A DNA stretch of 64,000 bases from Streptomyces sp. NBC_01451 (GCF_036227485.1 NZ_CP109479.1:5766001-5830000); one strand, 5' to 3'; counted from the stretch's first letter, positions 42,693 to 50,931 are shown. Translations and numbers: made by a program. The notes: generated from the sequence alone by a model not told the origin.

Positions 42693-44061
42693 GAAGTCGG
42701 AGAACTCCACGGCACCGCGAGAGCCGGTGTTGCGGCCGAAGAGCATGCGTGGCCCCGGCCTCGACGTCGTCCGCAATGCGCGAGTCTACGCGGACGGAAA
42801 AAGTCTGGTCGTACGGAATCGGCGCGGGCGTGAACGCCGGTATCCCGTTGGGGAGGGGGGAATCCGGCAAGCGGTCTTCTTCCCGCCGGTCGATGTCCGG
42901 GGAACTGCCATGAAGCGGCCCCCGACGCGGTGGGGCGTTGTTGTCTTCCAGGATGCCGATGGACACTACGTGCTCCGGGTTCCGCTCGCTCATTGGCTGC
43001 CCGAGGCGACGGAACTGGGAACGGCGGATCTGAGTCCGCAGGCCTGCCTCAGCCGTACCGGACTGAAACAACTCTCGGACCGTCTCGGAATTCCTCTGTC
43101 GGAGAGCCCGCAGCCCTGGGGCCGAGAAGTGATCGAAAGTCCCGGAGGCGGTGGCTACGACTCGGCGGGCGAAACCGATGTGCCCGTCTGGAGCGGCTGG
43201 GCCCGAGGTCTCGGAATGGCTGGCTGGTTCATCGCTCTGGTCCTCTCCATCTCGTTGGACGCCGGTGGTTGGGGCCTCATCGTCGCGGCGGGCTCACTCT
43301 TCCTGGTGCCAGCCAGCGATCTGGTCCTATGCGCGCTCGCCTGGTGGCGCAAGCGCGGTGACGTGAGACTCGCCGATGCCGTTGTCATCACCCCTTCCCC
43401 TGCATCGGGCGCCGGCGCTACTCGCCGGTTCCTGGAGACCGCGGCTGTGAGAGTGCTGCCCGCCGATGTGGTGCTGACCAATACCGTGGGTGAGGAGCGC
43501 TGGTATGCGCGGCGTGGGCCTCATGGCATTGCGCGGCTGGTGCGGCTGACAGATCCGAGGACAGGCGCCTGCTTGGGCGTGGAACTGCGGGATGACGACC
43601 GGCAAGCACGCGTGCTGTTGCCGTGGCGGTGGTGGTTCGCGGGTCCGGACGGTGACCGACGTTGGTCCGAGCTTGTGGCGGCTCTTGAACTTCCGGTGTC
43701 CGATGAGAAGTTCAAGCATGCCTCGAAAGCGGGGAGCATGGACGGTCCGGACTCTTGGTATCGAGCACATGAACTCGCCAGCGATGCCAGGAAGATGTCT
43801 CCGATGGAAGGCAAGGCCGCGCGCAGGGCGACCAGTTGGAGCGAGTCGGTGATCGGAGGCAGCGAGGTCATCTTGCTCCCCATGTTCAGCGGGCTCCTCC
43901 TGGCCGGTCTTTTCTCCGACAGGGTGCCTGCTCAAGTTGCGGGAGCCTTCTCTGCCTTGACCATCGCCGCCGTGTGGGGCCCGGCTATCGCCAACCAGCT
44001 CACCAGCCGTCTCACCCAGGACCGTCCCCATGTCTCGCCCCAGGTCTCGGAGACGTCATGA
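42685..44061 (+). CDS. Membrane protein of T7SS-associated module A, unknown function
   Basis: 458 residues from the ATG at 42685, overlapping the previous stop by eight bases. A soluble N-terminal region of about 170 residues is followed by two helices at about 178-228 (WSGWARGLGMAGWFIALVLSISL, LIVAAGSLFLVPASDLVLC). A second soluble region follows, then two more helices near 400-440 (VIGGSEVILLPMFSGLLLAGLFSD). The two soluble parts share a pattern (RNRRGRERRYPVGEGG; TNTVGEERWYARRGPHG), suggesting an internal duplication. No family recognised. Base composition is lower in G+C than the flanks. Confidence 0.65.
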   Translation: MAEKSENSTAPREPVLRPKSMRGPGLDVVRNARVYADGKSLVVRNRRGRERRYPVGEGGIRQAVFFPPVDVRGTAMKRPPTRWGVVVFQDADGHYVLRVPLAHWLPEATELGTADLSPQACLSRTGLKQLSDRLGIPLSESPQPWGREVIESPGGGGYDSAGETDVPVWSGWARGLGMAGWFIALVLSISLDAGGWGLIVAAGSLFLVPASDLVLCALAWWRKRGDVRLADAVVITPSPASGAGATRRFLETAAVRVLPADVVLTNTVGEERWYARRGPHGIARLVRLTDPRTGACLGVELRDDDRQARVLLPWRWWFAGPDGDRRWSELVAALELPVSDEKFKHASKAGSMDGPDSWYRAHELASDARKMSPMEGKAARRATSWSESVIGGSEVILLPMFSGLLLAGLFSDRVPAQVAGAFSALTIAAVWGPAIANQLTSRLTQDRPHVSPQVSETS

Positions 44062-44696
44062 CCTCGACGCCCCAGAGTGATCCCATGCCGCCCGCCGACT
44101 ATCGACTACTCCTGCCAGAAGGCTGGTTCCGGGTGGACATCACCCCGGAGCGACGCGAGCAGTCGGTGGATGCCCTTGTGGAGAGACAGTTCAAGGGGAT
44201 CGACAACGCGCCCCAGATCAAGGCGCAGGTCAGACAGGAAATGCTGGGGCAGGCGGCCAGAGCCTTCGACGAAGGCGGGATCGAGCTCTATCTCAGCCTT
44301 CAGCAGGCAGGCCCGTTCACTGTCCCGGCATCGCTGCTGATCGCCCTGGGCCTTCCTCCCCAAGGCGGACACCTTCCGGCCCTGCATGACATCGCCGACC
44401 GACTGGCTGCCGAGGAGAAGGACAGCCGGGAGGTGTCGGTCGTCGAACTTGCGGCAGGGACGGCGCTTCGGGTCCGCGAGGAGTACGACCCGGCTCGCGA
44501 CCGGCCGCCCGTAGGCGCGGAGAAGGAAGCGGAGTTGGCGCTGCCCTCCGTAACGCTGGACTACCAGGTACAGGTACCGGGGGCCGAGGCGATCCTGATC
44601 CTCACCTTCTCCACTCCCCTGGTCCAGATCGCCGATGCCATGGTCGACCTCTTCGACGCGGTCGCCGGATCTCTCAGTTGGACGGACGCGGCATGA
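44058..44696 (+). CDS. Small protein type 1 of module A, likely PsbP/Mog1-like fold
   Basis: 212 residues. It starts with an ATGA overlap. PADYRLLLPEGWFRVDITPERR at the N-terminus and LDYQVQVPGAEAILILTFSTPL, then DLFDAVAGSLSW at the C-terminus, match the gene at 45794 position by position (YQLLVPRDWFRIDLT; AGSLRWV). The pattern of an N-terminal 'P-x-x-W' strand, a long helix and a final strand plus helix ending in SL resembles PsbP/Mog1/DcrB-fold proteins such as LpqN. The fold is inferred. There is no signal peptide, so it is probably cytoplasmic, perhaps a chaperone or immunity protein. Confidence 0.65.
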   Translation: MTSTPQSDPMPPADYRLLLPEGWFRVDITPERREQSVDALVERQFKGIDNAPQIKAQVRQEMLGQAARAFDEGGIELYLSLQQAGPFTVPASLLIALGLPPQGGHLPALHDIADRLAAEEKDSREVSVVELAAGTALRVREEYDPARDRPPVGAEKEAELALPSVTLDYQVQVPGAEAILILTFSTPLVQIADAMVDLFDAVAGSLSWTDAA

Positions 44697-45295
44697 GTGA
44701 CCTGCGTGAACTGCGGGAATGCGGAATCGTCTGCCCGACGGACTGGGTGGAGCTCGCGATCGAGCCGACCGACGACGTCAAGCGCTGGGCCTGGAGCACG
44801 GCTGCCGGCCTTCGGGAACGGAGCCGGGCGGCGGGCTACGACATCGACGCGAAGGTGCTGGAGAAGGATCTCCGTAGGCAGGCCGACGACAGCCGGCGAC
44901 GCGACCCCTTCTACGCCTTCTCCCTCTACCCCGACGGCTTCGACAACGCGTTGGCCACCCTGGAGATCGACCTCATCCATCCCGACGCAGCCGTACCCCG
45001 GATCACCTTGGACTGGCTCGCCGAGACCTTCAGCGCCCACGACTTCGGCCCGCCACTGATCACACGTACCGAAATCCCCATCGGGCCTGCCGTACGCATC
45101 CGCCAGAACTTCGCCACGGCCGCCGCCTCGTTCGGCCGCCCGGGGGTTCTGCTGGAGACGCTCATGTACGGGGTGCTGCCGACCGGTGCCGAGAGCGCGC
45201 TGGTCTTCCTCATGTCCTGGACCGTGCCGGGAATCGCCGACGAGATGGAGCAGGCCGCGGCCGACATCGTGAAGACGCTGACCGTGGCGTTCTGA
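44693..45295 (+). CDS. Small protein type 2 of module A, likely PsbP/Mog1-like fold
   Basis: 200 residues, coupled to the previous gene by ATGA. The N-terminal CPTDWVELAIEPTDDVKRWAW, central IPIGPAVRIRQ, and C-terminal SALVFLMSWTVPGIADEMEQ with VKTLTVAF line up with the protein at 46347 (MPEGFFELPMDVESIDELAD; LPCGPAVSCIG; VLKSLSIF). It shares the general layout of the type 1 proteins and may be a distant paralog of them. No signal peptide. Function unknown. Confidence 0.65.
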   Translation: MSDLRELRECGIVCPTDWVELAIEPTDDVKRWAWSTAAGLRERSRAAGYDIDAKVLEKDLRRQADDSRRRDPFYAFSLYPDGFDNALATLEIDLIHPDAAVPRITLDWLAETFSAHDFGPPLITRTEIPIGPAVRIRQNFATAAASFGRPGVLLETLMYGVLPTGAESALVFLMSWTVPGIADEMEQAAADIVKTLTVAF

Positions 45296-45359
45296 AACAG
45301 CCGTCGACCGGTCTGCGCCAACTCCAGAAGAGAACAAGGCGGCGAACACGGCGGCGAAC

Positions 45360-45890
45360 ATGTCCCGGACCGGGATACAGCAGCCGGGTCCAGCGGATGA
45401 GGGTTCCTGGCGGCGGACCGCGATGATCCGCTGGTCGATCTGCGCCCTCGCGTGCGCCGGCGGCTCCGCAGGACTGGGCTGGCTCGTCCCCGCGGCACCT
45501 CTGCGGAACCCTTTCGGTGGCGCGGCCCTGTTGCCGGCCTGGCTCGTACTGCCGTTCGCGGCCGTACTGGTGCCCCTGCTGTGGCCGCGCCGGGCTCCGC
45601 TCAGGCGGCGAAAGGTCGCGTGGCAGTTCCTCGTGCCCGTGGTCGCGGGGGTCGCACTGGGCGTCCTCGGCAAACAGGCGGGCGATCAGGACGGTCTCGC
45701 GGATCGCGGCCGGTGGACCGAGGCAGTGGTCGTGCACGGCCGTCTGACTGCGACCTGCGCGATACGGGTCTCCCCGGGGCTCTGGACCGTCCGTCACACC
45801 CAGCGCAAGGAGCCTGCGATGGCCTCGCAGAGTTCACCCAGAGGGCTTTCGATCCCGCTCAGCGGAACGGTGAAAGCCAGAAGCAGGTAG
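45360..45890 (+). CDS. Membrane protein, probably C-terminally truncated
   Basis: 176 residues. Helices lie at about 22-42 (MIRWSICALACAGGSAGLGWL), 55-75 and 88-104, followed by GDQDGLADRGRWTEAVVVHGR. This looks like the four-helix small membrane proteins of Streptomyces in which a soluble domain begins at 'RWTEAVVV'. Here that domain never develops. After about residue 125 the sequence turns Arg/Ser-rich and its last 97 bases lie over the 3' end of the opposite-strand gene at 45794. The gene appears cut where module B begins. Confidence 0.5.
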   Translation: MSRTGIQQPGPADEGSWRRTAMIRWSICALACAGGSAGLGWLVPAAPLRNPFGGAALLPAWLVLPFAAVLVPLLWPRRAPLRRRKVAWQFLVPVVAGVALGVLGKQAGDQDGLADRGRWTEAVVVHGRLTATCAIRVSPGLWTVRHTQRKEPAMASQSSPRGLSIPLSGTVKARSR

Positions 45891-46354
45891 CCAACCTCAC
45901 CTGGCATCTGGACGTAGAGATCCAGTGTCGTCGTCGTGGCGACGCGAACCGTTTCTCCGGCGGGAAGGGATGACACGGACACGTCTGCGGCGGTTTCCCT
46001 GCGGGCTGAGAGCGCCTTGGCGAGCTCCTTCGGTGGTGCGTTCAGGGGTCCCCGCATCGGCAACAGGGAGATCAGCAGCGTGGCAGGGGTGGGGGTGGCC
46101 ACGGCGACAGCGGATTCGGTACGCAGGAAGAGTTCCAGGGCCCCCTGCGCGACACCGTTCTCCGCGGTGTTGCGCAGGGTTGTCCAGAGTTCCCGCTTGG
46201 CTTCGGCGGGCATGGGCCGGCGAGTGGTCTGCTGATCGACGAACGTCTTCAGCTGGGAACGCCAGCGGTCGAGCGTGAGGTCGATTCGGAACCAGTCGCG
46301 GGGGACGAGGAGTTGGTAGTCCTCGGGTGCTTCCGGGTGTATCGGCTCAGCCAC
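45794..46354 (-). CDS. Small protein type 1 of module B, likely PsbP/Mog1-like fold
   Basis: 186 residues from GTG, overlapping the upstream stop by eight bases. PEDYQLLVPRDWFRIDLTLDRW, VSVSSLPAGETVRV and LDLYVQMPGEVGYLLLAFTVPL with AIAGSLRW are the counterparts of motifs in 44058-44696. It is the last gene of the minus-strand module. No signal peptide or membrane segment; cytoplasmic location and a chaperone-like or immunity role are guesses from context. Confidence 0.65.
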   Translation of the reverse strand: MAEPIHPEAPEDYQLLVPRDWFRIDLTLDRWRSQLKTFVDQQTTRRPMPAEAKRELWTTLRNTAENGVAQGALELFLRTESAVAVATPTPATLLISLLPMRGPLNAPPKELAKALSARRETAADVSVSSLPAGETVRVATTTTLDLYVQMPGEVGYLLLAFTVPLSGIESPLGELCEAIAGSLRWV

Positions 46355-47018
46355 GTGGAGGTCCGAGAAGATTGCCCTGGTCGTCGAAAATGCTCAGGCT
46401 CTTGAGGACGCCCGCGAACATGGACGAGAAGACGTCCCAGCCTTCCGGGGACGGCGTCACCATCTCCAGCACGATGACCGTCCCGTTGGGCAGAGGCACG
46501 TGCACCTGTATGAACGACGTCCAGAAGGGCTCCGCCTGACCTGATGGCGCGAGGGACGCGTCGATGGTCGCTTGCCGGGCGCCGATGCACGACACGGCGG
46601 GGCCGCAGGGCAGGCTGATCTCGGCCACCTCGCCCTGTCCGAGCGCGCTCAAAGCGTCGGCAGTGGCGCGGACCGGGCTGAACCGGGCCTCCTCCGCGAT
46701 ATCGGTGATGGATACATGCACCGTGGCCGTGCAGCGGGTTTCCTCGACCTCCGTGACGACGAAGCCGGAGTACTGCACGCCCCCTTCGACGAAGGCGTCG
46801 TAGTTGCCGGCGCACAGGGCTGCCCACTGATACTGCATGTCAGATGTGCCCTTGGGCATCACCTGCGCTGCCAACTCGATCAGCTCGTCTGCGAGTTCAT
46901 CGATCGACTCCACATCCATGGGCAGCTCGAAGAAGCCCTCGGGCATGATCCAGCGGACGTGGACACCCTCGCCGTCCACGGCAGAGGCGACTTCGGTCTC
47001 CGGCGTGACTGTGCTCAT
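46347..47018 (-). CDS. Small protein type 2 of module B, likely PsbP/Mog1-like fold
   Basis: 223 residues. VRWIMPEGFFELPMDVESIDELADEL, EISLPCGPAVSCIG and the C-terminal PNGTVIVLEMVTPSPEGWDVF with VLKSLSIFDDQG correspond to the module A protein at 44693. A central segment with QWAALCAGNYDAFVEGGVQYSGF has no obvious equivalent there. It is coupled to the membrane-protein gene by ATGA. In module B it precedes the type 1 gene, the reverse of module A. Confidence 0.65.
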   Translation of the reverse strand: MSTVTPETEVASAVDGEGVHVRWIMPEGFFELPMDVESIDELADELIELAAQVMPKGTSDMQYQWAALCAGNYDAFVEGGVQYSGFVVTEVEETRCTATVHVSITDIAEEARFSPVRATADALSALGQGEVAEISLPCGPAVSCIGARQATIDASLAPSGQAEPFWTSFIQVHVPLPNGTVIVLEMVTPSPEGWDVFSSMFAGVLKSLSIFDDQGNLLGPPRG

Positions 47019-47593
47019 CGAGTCTCTGCCTCACTGGGCAACTCGAGGTCCTTGGCGTCGGCGTGGAAATTGGCGGCGAAAGGGTACGGGCCGTAGTGCG
47101 GGTAGAAATCCGGAAGGTCGGCGCCGCCATCTACTGCTGCATGGGCGAACTTCCGGTAGGCAGCAGCCCGGGCCCGGACCTTCTGGCGGGGGCGGCTTCC
47201 CCAGTGCCGGGTCAGGGTGATGACGTAGAGAAGAACGATGAGGGCGACGATGCCCCCGGCCGCCGCGTAGTAGAGCGTCTGAGACTTCGACGACTCCCAG
47301 TACTGGACATAGCCGCCCCAGTAGAGGAAAAGTGCGACAAGGGCCAGTGCGGACGGAACACCCAACTTCATTCCGGCGCTGTGCAGCCTTGCGTCGTCGA
47401 GATGACGGAGGCGAAGCAGCTTCAGGACGGCTTCGTCATCGAGGAAATCGAAGTGAAGCCGACGACCTTCCGCCTCGGCCACCTCCCGTGCGGCAGGTAC
47501 TGAGGCCAGAACCTCGCCCGGAACCATTTTCCTGATGATGCTGCCCCGAGCCCGGTATTCGCCGGGGCCGGGCTCACGGTCTTCGTCCGACAT
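47015..47593 (-). CDS. Two-helix membrane protein of module B
   Basis: 192 residues from the ATG at 47593, after GGAGAGCG. A soluble charged N-terminus of about 70 residues is followed by two membrane helices (about 77-94, GVPSALALVALFLYWGG; about 108-128, YYAAAGGIVALIVLLYVITL). A basic segment and an aromatic-rich tail (FAHAAVDGGADLPDFYPHYGPYPF) follow. It holds the same relative place as the 458-residue membrane protein of module A, but I see no clear sequence match between them. Confidence 0.65.
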   Translation of the reverse strand: MSDEDREPGPGEYRARGSIIRKMVPGEVLASVPAAREVAEAEGRRLHFDFLDDEAVLKLLRLRHLDDARLHSAGMKLGVPSALALVALFLYWGGYVQYWESSKSQTLYYAAAGGIVALIVLLYVITLTRHWGSRPRQKVRARAAAYRKFAHAAVDGGADLPDFYPHYGPYPFAANFHADAKDLELPSEAETR

Positions 47594-47627
47594 CTCTGAC
47601 GCTCTCCTTTGTGGAGGATCGGGGTTA

Positions 47628-48836
47628 CTACTGGGCCAGGGCGGTGTGGAACGGCGCCGACCGAGGTGTGGGGGCCGGCTGAGGAGACGGACTCGGGGTC
47701 GCCTTCGGCAGGTCACCAGGGTCGCCGGTTGCCTTGCCGTTGTGCCCGGAGAAGATCTTCACCATGGCGCTGACGAAGCTGCCGGTCTTGATGCCCGCTG
47801 TGATCTTCTCTCCCGCGATGGGAGATTTTCCAGCCTTGACCAGGATCTTGTTCACCGCGTTGACGGCGATCCCGTTGAAGAACTTGAAGCCCACGCCTTC
47901 GAGCGCCGCACCGCCACTGAAGCCGATTCCTCGCAGCTTGGACAACCCCTTGAGCCCTTTGACGGCCCGGAAGCCCTTCAGCGCGCCGAGTCCCGGCATG
48001 ACCCCCAGCGCGTCGAAGAAGAGCTTGGACGCGCTGAATTTTCCGCCGCGCACCGTCATGTCGTAGGCGTGCCCGGCAAGTGCGAGGGCACTGGTGACCA
48101 CGGCCAGGGTCGCGAAGATCGGTGCCAGCGCCTGGAGAGGAGGAACGAACACACAGATCACGGCCAGAATGGAGAAAATAGCCGACAGGTTGGAAAGTCT
48201 GTCTGCCCAGTCCGCCAGGAAGTTCATGATTCCGCCGGGGTCATGGACGCCGTCGTGGTGGACGATGTTCTTGATGTGCTTCGCGGCAGCGCTCGCGGCA
48301 TCATCGCGAATGTTTTTCGCTCGCCCAATTTCGCTGTGGCAGTCGCGAATGACATCCATCGCGGCGTCGCGCTTCTTCGCAAGCCGAGTGCGGTCCGTGA
48401 CGTCGTCACGGCTCGGAACCGTGCCTTCGTACTGTTTGAGATCCCCGGTGGCACCCTTGAGGTCGGTCTCCGCGTCTCGGTATTTCTGCAGAGCCTTGTC
48501 CGCGACCTGCTGTGCCCGGTGGAGTTCACTCGCGTACTCGGAGGATTCGCCGCCTCCGTCGACGACCTTGGTGCCGAGAGCCTTCGCCGCTTCGTCGTAG
48601 CGCTCGAAGGAACGCTTCAACCGCCCTGACGCGCCATCGGCTATCTCGTGGAACGCCCGACCGGCGTCGCTGTCCCAGCTCTCGACCGACGCGAGTGCCT
48701 TGATGTTTTCGGCCTGCTTGTCGATCTCGTCGGCCATCATGCGCAACTGCTTGCCGAGCCGCGCGACTTCGTAGGGATCACCGGGTATGGGGTCTCCGTC
48801 GTGCAGCGGTTCCCAGTCTCTCGGACGCGAACTCAT
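47628..48836 (-). CDS. Large T7SS-signal-domain protein, module B
   Basis: 402 residues. The N-terminal 120 residues (DPIPGDPYEVARLGKQLR, IKALASVESWDSDAGRAF, YASELHRAQQVADKAL) are close to those of the module A protein at 41163. A helical region follows, then hydrophobic helices at about 220-265 (SNLSAIFSILAVICVFVPPL, LAVVTSALALAGHAYDM). After that comes LFFDALGVMPGLGALKGFRAVKGLKGLSKL, also found in the RHS protein as DCIPGMKGLTTLGGLAKGL. The C-terminus ends in a Pro/Ser tail. It has no recognised toxin domain, and is a likely T7SS substrate. Local G+C is low (31 of 60 bases at 48301-48360). Confidence 0.75.
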   Translation of the reverse strand: MSSRPRDWEPLHDGDPIPGDPYEVARLGKQLRMMADEIDKQAENIKALASVESWDSDAGRAFHEIADGASGRLKRSFERYDEAAKALGTKVVDGGGESSEYASELHRAQQVADKALQKYRDAETDLKGATGDLKQYEGTVPSRDDVTDRTRLAKKRDAAMDVIRDCHSEIGRAKNIRDDAASAAAKHIKNIVHHDGVHDPGGIMNFLADWADRLSNLSAIFSILAVICVFVPPLQALAPIFATLAVVTSALALAGHAYDMTVRGGKFSASKLFFDALGVMPGLGALKGFRAVKGLKGLSKLRGIGFSGGAALEGVGFKFFNGIAVNAVNKILVKAGKSPIAGEKITAGIKTGSFVSAMVKIFSGHNGKATGDPGDLPKATPSPSPQPAPTPRSAPFHTALAQ

Positions 48837-49144
48837 TTCTTCCCCTTGGCCTGCTTGCGGGAGTCCCGAAGGGCCTTCGCGAGTTCGCCGTCGACCTGGT
48901 CGTACGTATCAGCCGCGGTCTTCGTGTACTTGGCGAGATTCTCGATGTCTTCCATCAGTTTCTTGCGAGTTTTTTTCCAGGTGTCGGAGAACTCGTCGAA
49001 GACATCACGAAGCTTGTCGCTCCCGAGGGCTTTGTCGTAGTCGTCGGCAGGGTTGCCGTTGTCCTTGAACTCGCGATGGATCCTGTACAAGGAGTCCGAG
49101 CAGTCCCTGATGAGGTCAAGATCGGCTCTGGTTCTGTCGGCCAT
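48833..49144 (-). CDS. Esx-like small T7SS-associated protein, module B
   Basis: 103 residues. DLIRDCSDSLYRIHREF, FDEFSDTWKKTRKKL and TAADTYDQVDGELAKALRD parallel the module A protein. The YDQVD block is a YxxxD export motif, and the Trp of DTWK sits near the inter-helix turn where WXG proteins have their Trp. It starts the minus-strand module, and its stop overlaps the next start by four bases. Confidence 0.75.
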   Translation of the reverse strand: MADRTRADLDLIRDCSDSLYRIHREFKDNGNPADDYDKALGSDKLRDVFDEFSDTWKKTRKKLMEDIENLAKYTKTAADTYDQVDGELAKALRDSRKQAKGKK

Positions 49145-49183
49145 AAAGGTCCCCCCGTTTATGTTCGATCTGTCGTACTGAAG

Positions 49184-50263
49184 TCAGCGGTTGACGGCCT
49201 GGATCTCCTGGACGGTGACCGCCTGTTCGCTGCCGAACGTGCCGTTGGGCAGGTCGCCGCCCGCGCCGCCGGTGCCGGTCCAGGCGATGTCCCAGGTGAT
49301 GGTCGCCCGCAGTTCGTACGTTCCGTCCCCCGAGGAGCGGAGGTACTTGATCCCGCACGGCGGGGTCTGGCTGGACCTGCCCTGGGTGTAGGGCTCGCCG
49401 ATGGAGCCGTCGGCGTTGATGACGCACTCGCCGGAGGCCGGGTAGGTCTCGGCGTCCTCGGTGCCCGGCTCCAACTTGAGGGAAACCGGCTTGGCGGTGG
49501 TCGTGGCCTGGATGGTGAAACCCGGGGCGTTGAGGGCGGCCGTCGCCTGGACCTCGTCGAAGACGGCCTTGTCCAGCCAGGCCCAAGTCGGCAGGTTCAC
49601 CTTGGTGTTGGCGGCTGGGGCGAGGGTGACCTTGGTGTCGGGGAGCTGCATGTGCTGGTAGGCGAGGCCCGCGAGTATCTCCGGGCTGATGGCTTCTTCG
49701 TACCGTGCCGGAGGGGCCTCGCCGTTTTCGACCCAGAAGGGGAGGTCGGTGCACGAGGTCCGCTTGAGGACGTCCGGCTCGTTGGGGTTCTCCACGCCGG
49801 CCCAGAACATCCCCTCACCGTCCTTGTCGACGTTGTAGTCCTTGTAGCCGGGGGTGTCGGTCCAGCCGTAGTCGTCCTCGTAATGGCGCTGCACGTCGCC
49901 GATCGCCGAGCCCGCGGTGCCTCCCATGCCGGGCGTGTTCAACGAGTCCTCGATGCTCCTGGACATCTGCGCCTTGAAGTCCTTGGCACCGAGGTACGGG
50001 GCGTACCAGCAGGCGGGGGGCGTCCAGTTGACGTCAGCCGACGTTACGTTGCCTGTGCCGCCGCCCTTGGCGACGGAACCGGAGTATTGGATCTTGGCGG
50101 CGGCGTAGATTCCGGTGGTGTCGCTGCCGCCCGTCTGCTCCGTGTCGCCGCCCTTTCCGTCGCCCACACCCGTTCCTGCGTAGGCGGATCCTGTGAGGGT
50201 GAGGGTGCTGAGAGCCAGCGTCAGCGCTGCTGCGGCGAGGCGTGGACCACGTGAAGCCTTCAC
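49184..50263 (-). CDS. Secreted protein of unknown function, partner of adjacent lipoprotein
   Basis: 359 residues from a GTG overlapping the lipoprotein stop by four bases. Sec signal peptide at 1-29 (RLAAAALTLALSTLTLTGSAYA, cleavage after AYA). The mature protein is rich in Trp, Pro, Tyr and Gly (NWTPPACWYAPYLGAKDF) and has five Cys. DLPNGTFGSEQAVTVQEIQAVNR closes it. I recognise no family. Translational coupling to a lipoprotein and its place between T7SS modules and the RHS gene suggest a surface complex tied to secretion, but that is inference. Confidence 0.7.
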   Translation of the reverse strand: MKASRGPRLAAAALTLALSTLTLTGSAYAGTGVGDGKGGDTEQTGGSDTTGIYAAAKIQYSGSVAKGGGTGNVTSADVNWTPPACWYAPYLGAKDFKAQMSRSIEDSLNTPGMGGTAGSAIGDVQRHYEDDYGWTDTPGYKDYNVDKDGEGMFWAGVENPNEPDVLKRTSCTDLPFWVENGEAPPARYEEAISPEILAGLAYQHMQLPDTKVTLAPAANTKVNLPTWAWLDKAVFDEVQATAALNAPGFTIQATTTAKPVSLKLEPGTEDAETYPASGECVINADGSIGEPYTQGRSSQTPPCGIKYLRSSGDGTYELRATITWDIAWTGTGGAGGDLPNGTFGSEQAVTVQEIQAVNR

Positions 50264-50931
50264 TGGCACTTCGCCGCCTTCTCCTCGACGTACACCTTCG
50301 ACGCCTGCCACAGGTCGGTACCCGTAGGGTGTTTGACCATGATGATTTTGAAGTAGCTGAAGTCTGTGATGCTGGGATCGGTCGTGAGGACCTTCCTGGT
50401 CCTGATCTCCCTGCCGTAGAACTTGGTTGAGTCGGAGCAGAACGCCACTTCCACCGACTTGCCGTTCGCGGCGGACCGAGTGGTGGCGTCGTAGTGGAGC
50501 CTTGTGCCGGTGACAGTCCAGCCACCTTCGATATAGGCGTCGATCTGGGTGTTCGCGTACTTGAGACCGTTGCCGCTCGCATAGGTGGCGACGGCTGCGC
50601 TCTTGGTCGTGCCCTTGTCGACGCCCTGGTAGATGGCCCGGATGTAATTCGCGGCGTCATCCATCGCCGCCGCCTCGTTCTTGTTCTTCGGCTTGTCCCA
50701 GTCGAAGACCAGATCGATGTCCTTGGGCAGCGACACGTCTACCCCGTCCGGCTTGTCCTCCGCCGGTGCTCCCGAGGGCGTCGCCGACTCCTTCGGCGAC
50801 GCCGAGGCCTCGTCGGCGCCGGCGATCTTGTTGTTGTCGGTGGACTTGTCGTCTCCGCTGCCGCAGGCCGTCAGCAGCAGGGCTGCGGTCGCGGTGAGCG
50901 CGGCAGCAACGGGCAAAGAACGGCGCTTCAA
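50260..50931 (-). CDS. Lipoprotein of unknown function
   Basis: 223 residues from a TTG at 50931. I chose it because GGGGAG lies six bases upstream and the signal peptide then begins LKRRSLPVAAALTATAALLLTAC, with lipobox LLTAC. A Ser/Ala/Pro-rich spacer precedes the mature domain (about 70-223), which has AAMDDAANYIRAIYQGVDKGT and two Cys. Overlap with the secreted-protein gene suggests the two act together at the cell surface. Confidence 0.75.
   Translation of the reverse strand: MKRRSLPVAAALTATAALLLTACGSGDDKSTDNNKIAGADEASASPKESATPSGAPAEDKPDGVDVSLPKDIDLVFDWDKPKNKNEAAAMDDAANYIRAIYQGVDKGTTKSAAVATYASGNGLKYANTQIDAYIEGGWTVTGTRLHYDATTRSAANGKSVEVAFCSDSTKFYGREIRTRKVLTTDPSITDFSYFKIIMVKHPTGTDLWQASKVYVEEKAAKCQ

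Noticed and set aside
40843..49144. Composite transposon or inverted-repeat-flanked mobile element
   Set aside because: The modules are similar at protein level only. No transposase, target-site duplication or near-identical DNA arms are visible.
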